From: Cyclonatronum proteinivorum
GTDB taxonomy: Bacteria > Bacteroidota > Rhodothermia > Balneolales > Cyclonatronaceae
Direction: 5' to 3'
NCBI RefSeq assembly: GCF_003353065.1
Contig: NZ_CP027806.1
Span: forward strand, 310,001-374,000
DNA: 64,000 nucleotides
Shown: positions 1-8,460 of the stretch, in pieces
How positions within the stretch are numbered: position 1 is the stretch's first letter
Layout of the letters: each line of letters starts with the position of its first letter
Made by a program: the position numbers and the translations under genes
Notes under the pieces: model-generated
Databases searched by the model: none
What the model was told of the DNA's origin: nothing
What the model saw: only the letters and a program-made list of their open reading frames with translations

Positions 1-2
1 GC

Positions 3-329
3 AAGGCCTGTGACATGCGCAAAAGTTTTGACGGACTCAGCGGGCTTGTTCGCAACGAGCTGGGGCGTGAACCCGCATCCGGTGACGTCTTTGTCTTCGT
101 CAACCGCAGCCGTACTCTCATCAAGTTGCTGCAATGGCAGTCAGGCGGATATGTACTGTACTACAAGCGGCTGGAACAGGGTACCTTTGCCGTACCTGCC
201 CTTGGGGCTGACACCACGCGGATTCGCTGGCCCGAACTGGTGGTGATGATTGAAGGGATCAAGGTGGAACACAGCGGGAAGCTGCCGTGCAACCGGCTTA
301 AAAATGAGCCAGAACAGGCCGGTAATTAA
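3..329 (+). CDS. tnpB: IS66-family accessory protein TnpB (5' partial)
   Basis: Accessory protein of IS66-type insertion sequences, needed with TnpC for transposition; its biochemical role is poorly defined. The reading frame is open from base 3 and enters the window already coding. The visible part carries the family signature: DMRKSFDGL, then FVNRSRTLIKLLQW, then YYKRLEQGTF. The ATG at base 15 is probably internal, because family members have roughly 15-20 residues before the DMRKSFDGL motif. The C-terminus is complete. TnpC follows after about 100 bases on the same strand. A tnpA gene, if present, lies outside the window. Confidence 0.9.
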   Translation, partial: KACDMRKSFDGLSGLVRNELGREPASGDVFVFVNRSRTLIKLLQWQSGGYVLYYKRLEQGTFAVPALGADTTRIRWPELVVMIEGIKVEHSGKLPCNRLKNEPEQAGN

Positions 330-430
330 AAGACTAAAGCCGGAAAAAGTCAGACAAATAAGAAGCAAAAAACAATTAAAAGCCTTCTTTTTTTTGTATT
401 ATAAGAGCATGTTATTGCTTATCTTATTGG

Positions 431-1942
431 ATGCAAATAACACTCGAAAATATGTCCAAAGCCCAGCTTATTGATCACGCCAATAAGCTGCAGAAAACCG
501 CTGATGTGCTGCAGGAAAAGCTCGCCCGCAAGGACGAACTGATTGCCCAATTACAGCGCATGCTGCATGGACAAAAAAGCGAGCGCTTCGAGCTACCCAA
601 AAACCAGCTGCCCCTTCCCTTTGAACCCGACCCCGCTCACAAGGCTCAACAAGCTGAGGTCCACGAACAGAAAATCAGCTATGTGCGCACCAAAACAGCA
701 CGGCCGAACCACAAAGGACGGCTGAAGCTGCCGGATCACCTGCCCGTAGAGGAGGTGGAAATCTACCCCGAAGGTGACCTCTCTGAGATGGTATGTATAG
801 GCAAAGAAGTGACCGAAGAGCTCGATCTCAAGCCTGCATACCTGTTTATTCGCCGGTACATTCGTTACAAGTATGCAGATAAGTCCGCCGAAGCCAATCC
901 AAACCATATTGGCGAACTGCCCGAGCGGGTTATCGAAAAGGGTATTCCGGGCGCGGGGCTGCTGGCAAGCATTCTTATTGATAAATATGCTGACCATCTG
1001 CCCTTATACCGGCAGGTGCAGCGCTTGCGGCGGCAGGGCGTAGATATAGCCCGTTCCACCATCGAAGGCTGGACACGTCAGGGCCTGGAGAAGCTGACCA
1101 TTCTCTACGATCACCTTGTAGCCGAAACCAAGTCACAAGGCTACCTCCAGGTAGATGAAACCCGCATAAAAGTACTGGAATCCAACAAAAAAGGCGCCGC
1201 GCATCAAGGCTGGTACTGGGTATATTACGCCCCGATCAACGGTAGTGTACTGTTTGAATACCAGCCTACCCGCAAGCGGGCCGGGCCTGAGAAGATGCTT
1301 GACGGATTCCGGGGCTATTTACAAACCGACGGCTTCACCGCTTATAAACGTTTAGGCGCCACACCGGGGATCACTCCTTTGGGGTGCTGGGCCCATGCGC
1401 GGCGTAAGTTTGACAAGGCATTGACCAACGATGCCGCGCGGGCGGGCTACGTTTTGACGCAGCTACAACAGCTGTATGCCGTAGAGCGCATGGCTCAAAC
1501 CAATCAGCTCACCCCCGCTGAGCGCAAAAAGCTTCGGCTCGAACAGAGTCTTCCGGTTATCAATGAACTGGGTAAGTGGATCCCTCAGGAGTACAAAAAA
1601 GTGCAGCCCAGAAGCGCCATTGGTCGGGCCCTGGCCTACTGCATCAACCAGTGGGATCAACTGTGCGAATACCTGATGGACGGTCATCTGGAGATTGACA
1701 ACAACCCGGTAGAGAACGTGATTCGCCCCGTAGCACTGGGGCGCAAAAACTACCTGTTCGCTGGTTCACACGAAGCTGCCCAACGCGCGGCTATGATCTA
1801 CTCCTTACTGGCCATTTGCAAAAAACATCAGGTTGACCCCTACAAATGGCTGCGTCATACCCTGCAAAATATCAGCACCACCAGGTACAACGAAGTGACA
1901 AGTTTGTACCCTCAGAACTTTAAAGCAACATGTAGTTCGTAG
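431..1942 (+). CDS. tnpC: IS66-family transposase TnpC
   Basis: DDE transposase of an IS66-family element, 503 residues, a normal length for the family. An N-terminal leucine-rich coiled coil (about residues 5-45) is followed by the LHGQKSERFE motif, the zinc-finger-like region and the catalytic core. Catalytic acidic residues are visible in QVDETRIKV (near residue 241), LQTDGFTAY (near 300) and NNPVENVIRP (near 425). The C-terminus has the usual AAMIYSLLAICKKHQVDPYKWL block. The reading frame appears intact. It ends at a TAG directly before the truncated von Willebrand A gene, in the same frame, so the right end of the element must lie at or just past the stop. Confidence 0.95.
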   Translation: MQITLENMSKAQLIDHANKLQKTADVLQEKLARKDELIAQLQRMLHGQKSERFELPKNQLPLPFEPDPAHKAQQAEVHEQKISYVRTKTARPNHKGRLKLPDHLPVEEVEIYPEGDLSEMVCIGKEVTEELDLKPAYLFIRRYIRYKYADKSAEANPNHIGELPERVIEKGIPGAGLLASILIDKYADHLPLYRQVQRLRRQGVDIARSTIEGWTRQGLEKLTILYDHLVAETKSQGYLQVDETRIKVLESNKKGAAHQGWYWVYYAPINGSVLFEYQPTRKRAGPEKMLDGFRGYLQTDGFTAYKRLGATPGITPLGCWAHARRKFDKALTNDAARAGYVLTQLQQLYAVERMAQTNQLTPAERKKLRLEQSLPVINELGKWIPQEYKKVQPRSAIGRALAYCINQWDQLCEYLMDGHLEIDNNPVENVIRPVALGRKNYLFAGSHEAAQRAAMIYSLLAICKKHQVDPYKWLRHTLQNISTTRYNEVTSLYPQNFKATCSS

Positions 1943-2623
1943 CGCGGATACACAACGACCTACTATCAGCTCATCGTCGATAAATCCGGTTCTATGGGCG
2001 GTGCGGTTCCTGCGACGCTCTCCACAATCAACGAGCAGCTTGGCGCCATCCAAAGGATTTCCGCGGAGCGCCCCAATCAGAAAATCTTGACGGGTATCAC
2101 TTTTTTCGATACCAAACTTGAGCAGCTTTACTATCAGGCAGCGGCTCAAGAGCTCAAGCCGGTAACCGAGAACGAATACGTTGTTGGCGACCTCACCGCG
2201 CTGCTTGATGCTATTGGTCAGACCATCATTGCGCTTGAGAGTGCCTGTGCATCGCAGGTTGAAAGAGGCGAAGCATCGGTTGTGGTCATCGTAATCACAT
2301 ACGGTTACGAAAATGCGTCGAAGCTCTTCCGTTTTGAACAAATTAAAGAAATGATCAGCAGACTCGAGGCAACCGGACTGTGGTCGTTCACCTATCTCGG
2401 GGCTGACCTGAGCGACATCTCCGAAGCACAGCGCATGGGCTTCCGGCAGTCTGCCTCAAAGGTATATCGGAAAGAGGATATGCCGCGATACTCCAAATTT
2501 ATGGAAGAGTCGCTGCATAGTTACATGTCTGAAAAAGACCTATGTATGTCCGTTCGGCTGGATTTCTTGGAGGATGACGAGGTTGAGAATAGCGATGACG
2601 AGCCGGGAGAGCATAAAGCATAG
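1943..2623 (+). pseudogene. von Willebrand factor A domain protein, 5' end replaced by IS66
   Basis: A stand-alone vWA protein fragment. The frame is open from base 1943 and encodes YYQLIVDKSGSM, which contains the DxSxS part of the metal-ion-dependent adhesion site, followed by about 200 residues of a vWA fold ending in an acidic tail (EDDEVENSDDEPGE). There is no ATG, GTG or TTG between the upstream in-frame TAG (1940-1942, the tnpC stop) and the ATG at 1994. Starting at 1994 would remove the DxSxS motif. The simplest reading is that IS66 insertion removed only the first few codons and the original start. Expression would need read-through from tnpC or a non-standard start. What it bound or chaperoned is unknown. 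Confidence 0.7.
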
Positions 2624-2986
2624 CGCCCCGAACTACTAGTGGCTGAAGCATTGCAGGAGAGTTGGTAAGATGATACCGCGCAATAACCGGCACCCGGATC
2701 AGGCAGCAAGCACGGATCCGCGTGCCATTTTTTAGGGTATTTGGCTTTAAACCTTGGAAATTGCGCTTAACTCCAACCACATCTTTTGTGCTGAATGAAC
2801 ACAATGGAACTGTTCAGAAAACTAAGAGAAACGTTTTAGCGGCAGAACAAAAGCCCTGCAGCAACCCATAATCTCAATCTTACGTGTCTCAAAAAAAGTT
2901 TATCGGTAAAACCCGGGCGTAGTGCTTCCGGAAAAGCGCCCTTTTGGTTTCAGGAGATAAACAGTTGGCAACCTCCCTCACACAAT
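2624..2986. other. Gene-free interval
   Basis: About 360 bases between the vWA remnant and the terminator of the first susCD operon. I see no convincing coding sequence, RNA gene or repeat here; the short ORFs have no recognisable protein character. Confidence 0.5.
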
Positions 2987-3023
2987 AAAAGGCAGCCTCC
3001 CTTTTATCAGGAGGCTGCCTTTT
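2987..3023. terminator. Bidirectional rho-independent terminator
   Basis: Perfect 14-base inverted repeat AAAAGGCAGCCTCC / GGAGGCTGCCTTTT with a 9-base loop. It has an A-run on one side and a T-run on the other, so it can stop transcription both ways. It lies 25 bases past the stop of the minus-strand susD gene. Confidence 0.9.
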
Positions 3024-3047
3024 ATCTTGGAAGCTGTTAAAACGGGC

Positions 3048-4403
3048 TTAGCTGCCGTACCCGGGGTTTTGGACCAAGTTGGGGTTTACTTCCATTTCCC
3101 GCTGTGGAATCGGGAAGATGAGCTGATTCGCATCAAACGGGAGGTCGCCAACGCTGCGGCCTGTGCGCTTGAGGTCGTGCAGCAGGTGCCCTTCAAAAGC
3201 AAGCTCGAGCCTGCGCTCCTGCAGTACCGCATCGACTGTAACATCAGCGGCATCAAGTGCGGCGAGACCGGCGCGTTCGCGAATCAGGTTCAGGTCGTTG
3301 GCCGGGCTGTCGCCGGTCGTTGTGCCTGCACGCAGGTTCGCTTCAGCACGGGTAAGATACAGCTCCGCAAGGCGGATGGTGGGGATGTTGGTGAAGGTCT
3401 GCCATTTGGCCGTGCGAAGCGCACCACCGCCGGTGTAGAAGAAGTCGGCGCGTTCATCATCGGCTTCATAGCGGGCCATGTGCTGATCGAGGATGTCGAT
3501 GTCGCCCCTGCCGTTGAAGTTGGAGGAGGCGTAAAACAGGTTCAGCTCGTTGGAGCCGTCCTGCGGGGTAACGATAAGTCCGTACACGGTTTCCGATACG
3601 TTGCCTTCATTATTGAAGGCTTCAGCGAAGGTGTTCATCAGGCTGAAACGGCCTGAGTCGATCACACGGGTAGCTTCGGTTGCGGCTTGTGCGTATTCGC
3701 CGCGCATCAGGTGCACGCGTGAAAGCATGGCGCTTGCCACGAAGGTGTTGGCAAATACCCCGTTCACTTCCGGCAGATTGTTTTTTGCGAAAGTGAAATC
3801 AGAGATCACAGCCTGATAGACGTCTTCAACAGAGGCGCGGGGCAGCTGACTTGATTCATCAATGCCGCGGGTTGGCGTTAGCACGATGGGCACCCCGGGG
3901 TTTTCGCTGGGATTGCCGTCGTTGTAGGCTCGGCCAAACACGCGTACAAGCTCAAAGTGCGCCGCTGCACGCAGGAAACGGGCTTCGGCTTCAACACGAA
4001 CGCGGTCCTGTTCATCGAGTACATCAAGTGCGCTTAACACATTGTTAGCCCGGTTGATGGTGTTGTAGGAACCAACCCACACCGATTGGGTGTAGCTGTT
4101 ATCGGTGGAGATGATTTTATCAAACACTTCGCGGGGCTGAAAGAAAGTCCCGGTCCAGGCTATGTCGCCGTCATCGGCGAGCAGGTCGGGCAGCATCTGA
4201 TAGCGGCCGCCATACTGAGAGGCCGCGCGGTGTATGGAGTAGGCACCCACAAGCGCCGCCTGAACGTTGCCGGGCGTGCTAAGGGCGTCTGATTCATCAA
4301 TGGATTGCTGCGGATCAACATCAAGCAGCGCATCACAGGAAAGCATCAGGAAGCCTGCCAGCACGACAGCAAGGGTAAGAATTGAGCGTTTTGTTTTTTT
4401 CAT
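3048..4403 (-). CDS. RagB/SusD family nutrient-uptake lipoprotein
   Basis: Surface-exposed lipoprotein that caps a SusC-type TonB-dependent transporter and captures substrate. The start is placed at the internal ATG (4403), giving MKKTKRSIL and a lipoprotein signal with lipobox LMLSC near residue 20; a start at 4430 would add nine residues that do not fit a signal peptide. The SusD helical TPR-like body shows the family landmarks: NRANNVLSAL, EARFLRAAAHFELVRVFG, a middle RVHLMRGEYAQAATEA repeat, and the C-terminal RLAELYLTRAEANLR, ERRLELAFEGHLLHDLKRTG and IPQREMEVNPNLVQNPGY. It follows its susC partner with almost no gap, so one operon is expected. The substrate is unknown; no glycosidase or peptidase is adjacent. 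Confidence 0.93.
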   Translation of the reverse strand: MKKTKRSILTLAVVLAGFLMLSCDALLDVDPQQSIDESDALSTPGNVQAALVGAYSIHRAASQYGGRYQMLPDLLADDGDIAWTGTFFQPREVFDKIISTDNSYTQSVWVGSYNTINRANNVLSALDVLDEQDRVRVEAEARFLRAAAHFELVRVFGRAYNDGNPSENPGVPIVLTPTRGIDESSQLPRASVEDVYQAVISDFTFAKNNLPEVNGVFANTFVASAMLSRVHLMRGEYAQAATEATRVIDSGRFSLMNTFAEAFNNEGNVSETVYGLIVTPQDGSNELNLFYASSNFNGRGDIDILDQHMARYEADDERADFFYTGGGALRTAKWQTFTNIPTIRLAELYLTRAEANLRAGTTTGDSPANDLNLIRERAGLAALDAADVTVDAVLQERRLELAFEGHLLHDLKRTGRSVGDLPFDANQLIFPIPQREMEVNPNLVQNPGYGS

Positions 4404-4430
4404 AGGATGAAAATCTTTTGGGATGGGCAT

Positions 4431-7400
4431 TTAGAAACCGATGTCGATACCAACAGTAAACGAACGGGCCTGCGGGGCGGAGTAAAACTCTGTGCCCTGA
4501 CTGATGTTGCCTGCCAGGAAGTCGGTGTTCACTTCAGGATCCCAGCCGGGATAGTTGGTGAAAGTGAGCAGGTTTACCCCGGTGAAGTACAGACGCATGC
4601 GGTCTATGCCGTAGTTGTTCAGGAACGAGCTTGGTACATTGTACGCAAAGGTCACGTTTTTGAGGCGCAGGTAGGAACCGTCTTCGATGTAGCGGCTTGA
4701 AGGTGCGGTACCGTTGGCCCGGAACAGGGTCGGACGCGGCACATCAGTGATGTCGCCCGGCTCACGCCAGCGGTCGAGCTGATCGGTAGTCTGATTGTCG
4801 AAGAACCAGGCATTTGCGCTCATAAAACGGCCGCTCGGCATGTAGATGTCGTTGCCGTACACAAACTGGAACAGCACGTTCAGCTCAAAGCCGCGGTAGA
4901 AGAAGTTGTTGCCAAAACCACCAATGAAATCCGGGTTGGGATCACCGACAACCACTTCAGTGGCTTCGTTCGGATTGGTGGTTGTTGCACGCGGATCATC
5001 GCCGCTGTTGAGGAAGTACAGGGCAGCACCGGTTTCAGGATCAACACCGGCATACTCACGGGTGAAGAATACCCCGATTGGCTCGCCTTCAATAGCACGG
5101 TTGATGAAGCCCTGTGTAATGACCTGACCATCGAGGTCGGTGATTTTATTCCGGTTGGTTGTGATGTTGAAATTAGAGGTCCACTGCAATTCACCGGTTA
5201 GGTTGAAGGTGTTGACCGTGAATTCAAACCCTCTGTTTTCAAGCTTACCCACGTTCTGCAGCTGAGAGGTGAAGCCCGTTGTAGCCGGTACGTTCACATT
5301 CAGGAGGAGGTCGCGGGTGTTTTTCACATAATAATCGGCTTCAACGCGGATACGGTTGCCCAGAATACCGAAGTCAATTCCGAGATCGAACTGAGCGGTT
5401 TGCTCCCAGCGTAGATCCGGGTTGGGCGATTGCGAAGGATTGATACCGGAGAAGCCGGCGTAGGAGGTGCCCCCAAACAGACCGCGGGATGCAAAGTTGC
5501 CGATAGCAGCATTACCGGTAAGGCCGAAGCTTGCGCGCAGCTTGAGCAGGTCAAAGAAATCTGCGTTGCGCATGAAGCTTTCTTCCGAAACAATCCAGCC
5601 TACAGAACCGGCGGGGAAAAATCCATAGCGGTTGTCAGCCCCGAATCGGGAGGAGCCGTCCACGCGTCCGCTCAACGAAAGCAGGTACTTTTCATCAAAC
5701 TTATAGTTCAGTCGGGAAAAGTAGGAGATGAAAGAGTATTCTGACCCGGAGGAGCTTCCGCCAATAATTTCAGCGGCGCTGGAAATGCGGCGGAAATTAT
5801 CATTGGGGAAACCGCGGCCTTCCACGAAGGTCCGGGTGTCGGTTACGCGCTGCGCACTGAAACCCCCAACGATTTCGAGATCATGTACATCCTGAAAGGT
5901 GTTCTGATAGGTAGCAAAGGTTTGGGAGGTCCAGTTCTGAATCTGAACCCAGCGGCTGAAGCCGAGGCCCTGCCCTTCGTTTCCGCCTACACCGCGGGCG
6001 GTAAGGGCGCCATAGTACTGATCTTCGTTCTGTGTGAGCAGGTCGATACCATACTCGGTACGCACGCTCAGGTTGGGTGAAAAGCTGAAATCACCGTAAG
6101 CACTACCGATGGTACGGTAAATGGTTGTGACGAAATCGGCGTAGTCGCGGTGCAGCAAACCGTTATAATATTCCGTGAAATCGCCGCTGAGAATAGGCGT
6201 ACAGCCGGGGATGGTTTCCTCATTCTCATCGAAGCAGGTGCGCGGGTCGAAAATCGGAGTGACCGGCGGCTGAGCAACAAGCTGCATAGGAGTAGCAAAC
6301 GCATTGTCAGAGGAGAGACGGTTCATCACGCTGCGGTTGGTGCTCAGGTTCACGCCAAGCATAAACCGGTCGCTAACAGTATGGTCCAGGTTGAGGCGGG
6401 CGCCGATGCGCTCGAAGTCGTTGTTAATAAGGATACCGGTTTCATCGGAGTAGCTGCCGCTCACAAAAAAGCGGGTACGGTCGTTACCGCCGCGGGCAGA
6501 GAGCTCATGGCGGAACATACCGGCATTCTGGAAGGCTTCGTTTTCCCAGTTGGTATCGATTACGCCGTCGCGCCATCCCCAGCTACCGTCAGCAAACTGA
6601 CGAAATTCACCGGCCGAGAGCCAGTTCATTTCATCATAAAAAATATCAAGCCATACCTGCGGATCAACACCGTCATCAATGGCACGGTTGATGGCAGCTT
6701 CCTCATACAGTTCAAAAAACTGTTCGGTGTTCAGGAAACCCCGGCGGCTGGTCGGTTCGCTGATGCCGGCCTGAAAACCGTAGCTGAACTGCGTGCGCCC
6801 TTCGCGCCCGCGCTTGGTGGTAATCAGGATAACACCGTTGGAAGCCCGCGAGCCATAGATGGCAGCTGCAGAAGCATCCCGAAGAATTTCGATAGACTCG
6901 ATATCATTTTGGTTGATATCAGAGAGCGGGTTGGTTGCAGAGGCGTTGGCAGAGAGGTCATCCATCGTTACCGGGATACCGTCAATGACATACAGTGGCT
7001 GATTACCGCCCGTAACGGAGGAGCCTCCGCGGATACGTACCTGTGTAGCGCCGCCCAGCTTACCGGTCTCACGCTCGATGAAGACACCGGCAACCCGACC
7101 CTGAATCGCTGATTCCACAGTATTAACGGGGGTGTTCTGAATAGCTTCACCGCTTACCGTTGCGATAGAGCCCGTAACATCACGCAGTGAGCGTGTACCA
7201 AAACCAACTACGACTACCTGATCGAGATCAACCCTATCCTGTGAAAGACTAAAATTGCGGGTCACATCCGAATCCGTGACGGTGATTTCCGTCGTTTTGG
7301 TACGGTACCCGACATAAGTAACGACAACCGACCAGGTTCCCGGACTTAGCGCAAGTTCATATTGTCCGTTTAAATCTGTTGTTGCTCCCCTTGAGAGCTC

Positions 7401-7544
7401 GGTCACAAAAATATTGACCCCAATCAGTGTTTCGCCGCTTCTTGCATCTGTTATGGTACCCGAAAGGGTATAATTCTGCGCAAAGGCAGAAAAGCTAAAC
7501 AGCATCAGGAGCATGAAACCTGAAACAAAGTACCTCAGCTTCAT
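4431..7544 (-). CDS. SusC/RagA-type TonB-linked outer membrane transporter
   Basis: Outer-membrane TonB-dependent transporter, 1037 residues, normal for SusC. Layout: signal peptide (residues 1-22, ending AFAQ); carboxypeptidase-regulatory-like beta domain (about 25-105, GTITDARSGETLIGVNI to VGYRTKTTEI); a VVVVGFGT segment of TonB-box type (about 110-117); plug domain (about 118-240, with VRIRGGSS, PLYVIDGIPV and AAAIYGSRASNGVILITTKRG); then the 22-strand barrel to a C-terminal aromatic-ending strand (FTVGIDIGF). It is the first gene of a two-gene minus-strand operon with susD. The second susCD pair in this window diverges from it. The imported nutrient cannot be told from sequence. Confidence 0.96.
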   Translation of the reverse strand: MKLRYFVSGFMLLMLFSFSAFAQNYTLSGTITDARSGETLIGVNIFVTELSRGATTDLNGQYELALSPGTWSVVVTYVGYRTKTTEITVTDSDVTRNFSLSQDRVDLDQVVVVGFGTRSLRDVTGSIATVSGEAIQNTPVNTVESAIQGRVAGVFIERETGKLGGATQVRIRGGSSVTGGNQPLYVIDGIPVTMDDLSANASATNPLSDINQNDIESIEILRDASAAAIYGSRASNGVILITTKRGREGRTQFSYGFQAGISEPTSRRGFLNTEQFFELYEEAAINRAIDDGVDPQVWLDIFYDEMNWLSAGEFRQFADGSWGWRDGVIDTNWENEAFQNAGMFRHELSARGGNDRTRFFVSGSYSDETGILINNDFERIGARLNLDHTVSDRFMLGVNLSTNRSVMNRLSSDNAFATPMQLVAQPPVTPIFDPRTCFDENEETIPGCTPILSGDFTEYYNGLLHRDYADFVTTIYRTIGSAYGDFSFSPNLSVRTEYGIDLLTQNEDQYYGALTARGVGGNEGQGLGFSRWVQIQNWTSQTFATYQNTFQDVHDLEIVGGFSAQRVTDTRTFVEGRGFPNDNFRRISSAAEIIGGSSSGSEYSFISYFSRLNYKFDEKYLLSLSGRVDGSSRFGADNRYGFFPAGSVGWIVSEESFMRNADFFDLLKLRASFGLTGNAAIGNFASRGLFGGTSYAGFSGINPSQSPNPDLRWEQTAQFDLGIDFGILGNRIRVEADYYVKNTRDLLLNVNVPATTGFTSQLQNVGKLENRGFEFTVNTFNLTGELQWTSNFNITTNRNKITDLDGQVITQGFINRAIEGEPIGVFFTREYAGVDPETGAALYFLNSGDDPRATTTNPNEATEVVVGDPNPDFIGGFGNNFFYRGFELNVLFQFVYGNDIYMPSGRFMSANAWFFDNQTTDQLDRWREPGDITDVPRPTLFRANGTAPSSRYIEDGSYLRLKNVTFAYNVPSSFLNNYGIDRMRLYFTGVNLLTFTNYPGWDPEVNTDFLAGNISQGTEFYSAPQARSFTVGIDIGF

Positions 7545-8460
7545 ATTTTCATTAATTAAGTTAATAGCAAATAAGACCGCCGGAAAGGGCGGCTGTATGA
7601 AATATTTCCTGCAGTACTACCCTATCGTTTCATTTTATTAAGCAGGTCGCGTGGTTCGCAAGAAATAGTTAGTTAGTTTACAGATACACCGCGCGATATT
7701 CAAGCTGAAATATTAAGAATATCATCAATCGTAAAATCAATATGGAAGCGCTACCAGTAAAACGGTTTATAGCATAGTAAGGGGTACAATAATCCTCGAC
7801 AATTTAGGAATCCTAATAAAATCGTAAAATTGACTATACCCGTATACAGGTAATTTATCCGAATATGTGTCAATCAGATGCGGCTCATGACCGCATGGAA
7901 TTCTATAAATATGACTGATTTAGCTAAATGCGACTTACATGCTGTAACGATTGTGTATTATTCGTTTGAGTTTGATAGTAAGATAAGATAGTATTTAAAA
8001 TTTAATACGATTTAATTTTTTATATTTCCAAAAGTTCAGGGATTGAACATCACTATAAATAATATCTGCTTGTTCCTTATTTTAGAACTGTTTATTGGGA
8101 AGCATTATGGTGAGATGTATATATATAGATTTACAAAATCGGTTGTTGATGAAGCAAACTTAAATTCATATTAATTTGTGTGTATCTGTTTGGGTGAATA
8201 ACGCAGCCATTCTCTTTTTTTTCTACATCAGGCAGAAGTGCAAAATACTGTGCCTTATAACTTTAGGCGTTTTTAGATGTACTGTTTACAGGCTTTAAAA
8301 CCATCGTATTCCGGACAGCTTATACTTGAATGTAAACTAATAAAAATATAGACTTATGTTTCTTTCTGAGAGGCTTAAACCCCGATTTCTTTTATTTCTT
8401 AGGCTTAAAAATTAGATTCATGGTTCCTTAATTATCCATCAATCAAGAGGTCAAATACGT
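7545..8460. promoter_or_regulatory. AT-rich divergent intergenic region between two susC genes
   Basis: 916 bases, clearly more AT-rich than the flanking genes, between two outward-facing susCD operons; it must hold both promoters. No ORF is credible. On the minus-strand leader of the left operon a small hairpin (CCGCC at 7577-7581 with GGCGG at 7588-7592) lies about 35-50 bases before the susC start. I could not assign specific promoter boxes or a regulator binding site with confidence, and no anti-sigma, sigma or hybrid two-component gene is next to either pair. Confidence 0.5.

Larger units (their letters stand above)
1..1951 (+). mobile_element. IS66-family insertion sequence (left end outside window)
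   Basis: TnpB and TnpC in the standard IS66 order occupy bases 3-1942. The right boundary is inferred: just after the tnpC stop, the bases up to about 1951 read on the reverse strand as GTATCCGCGCTACG, loosely like the GTAAGCG-type IS66 terminal repeat. Immediately downstream the sequence becomes a von Willebrand A domain gene. The left terminal repeat is not in the window, so the pair of ends and the target duplication cannot be compared. Confidence 0.7.
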
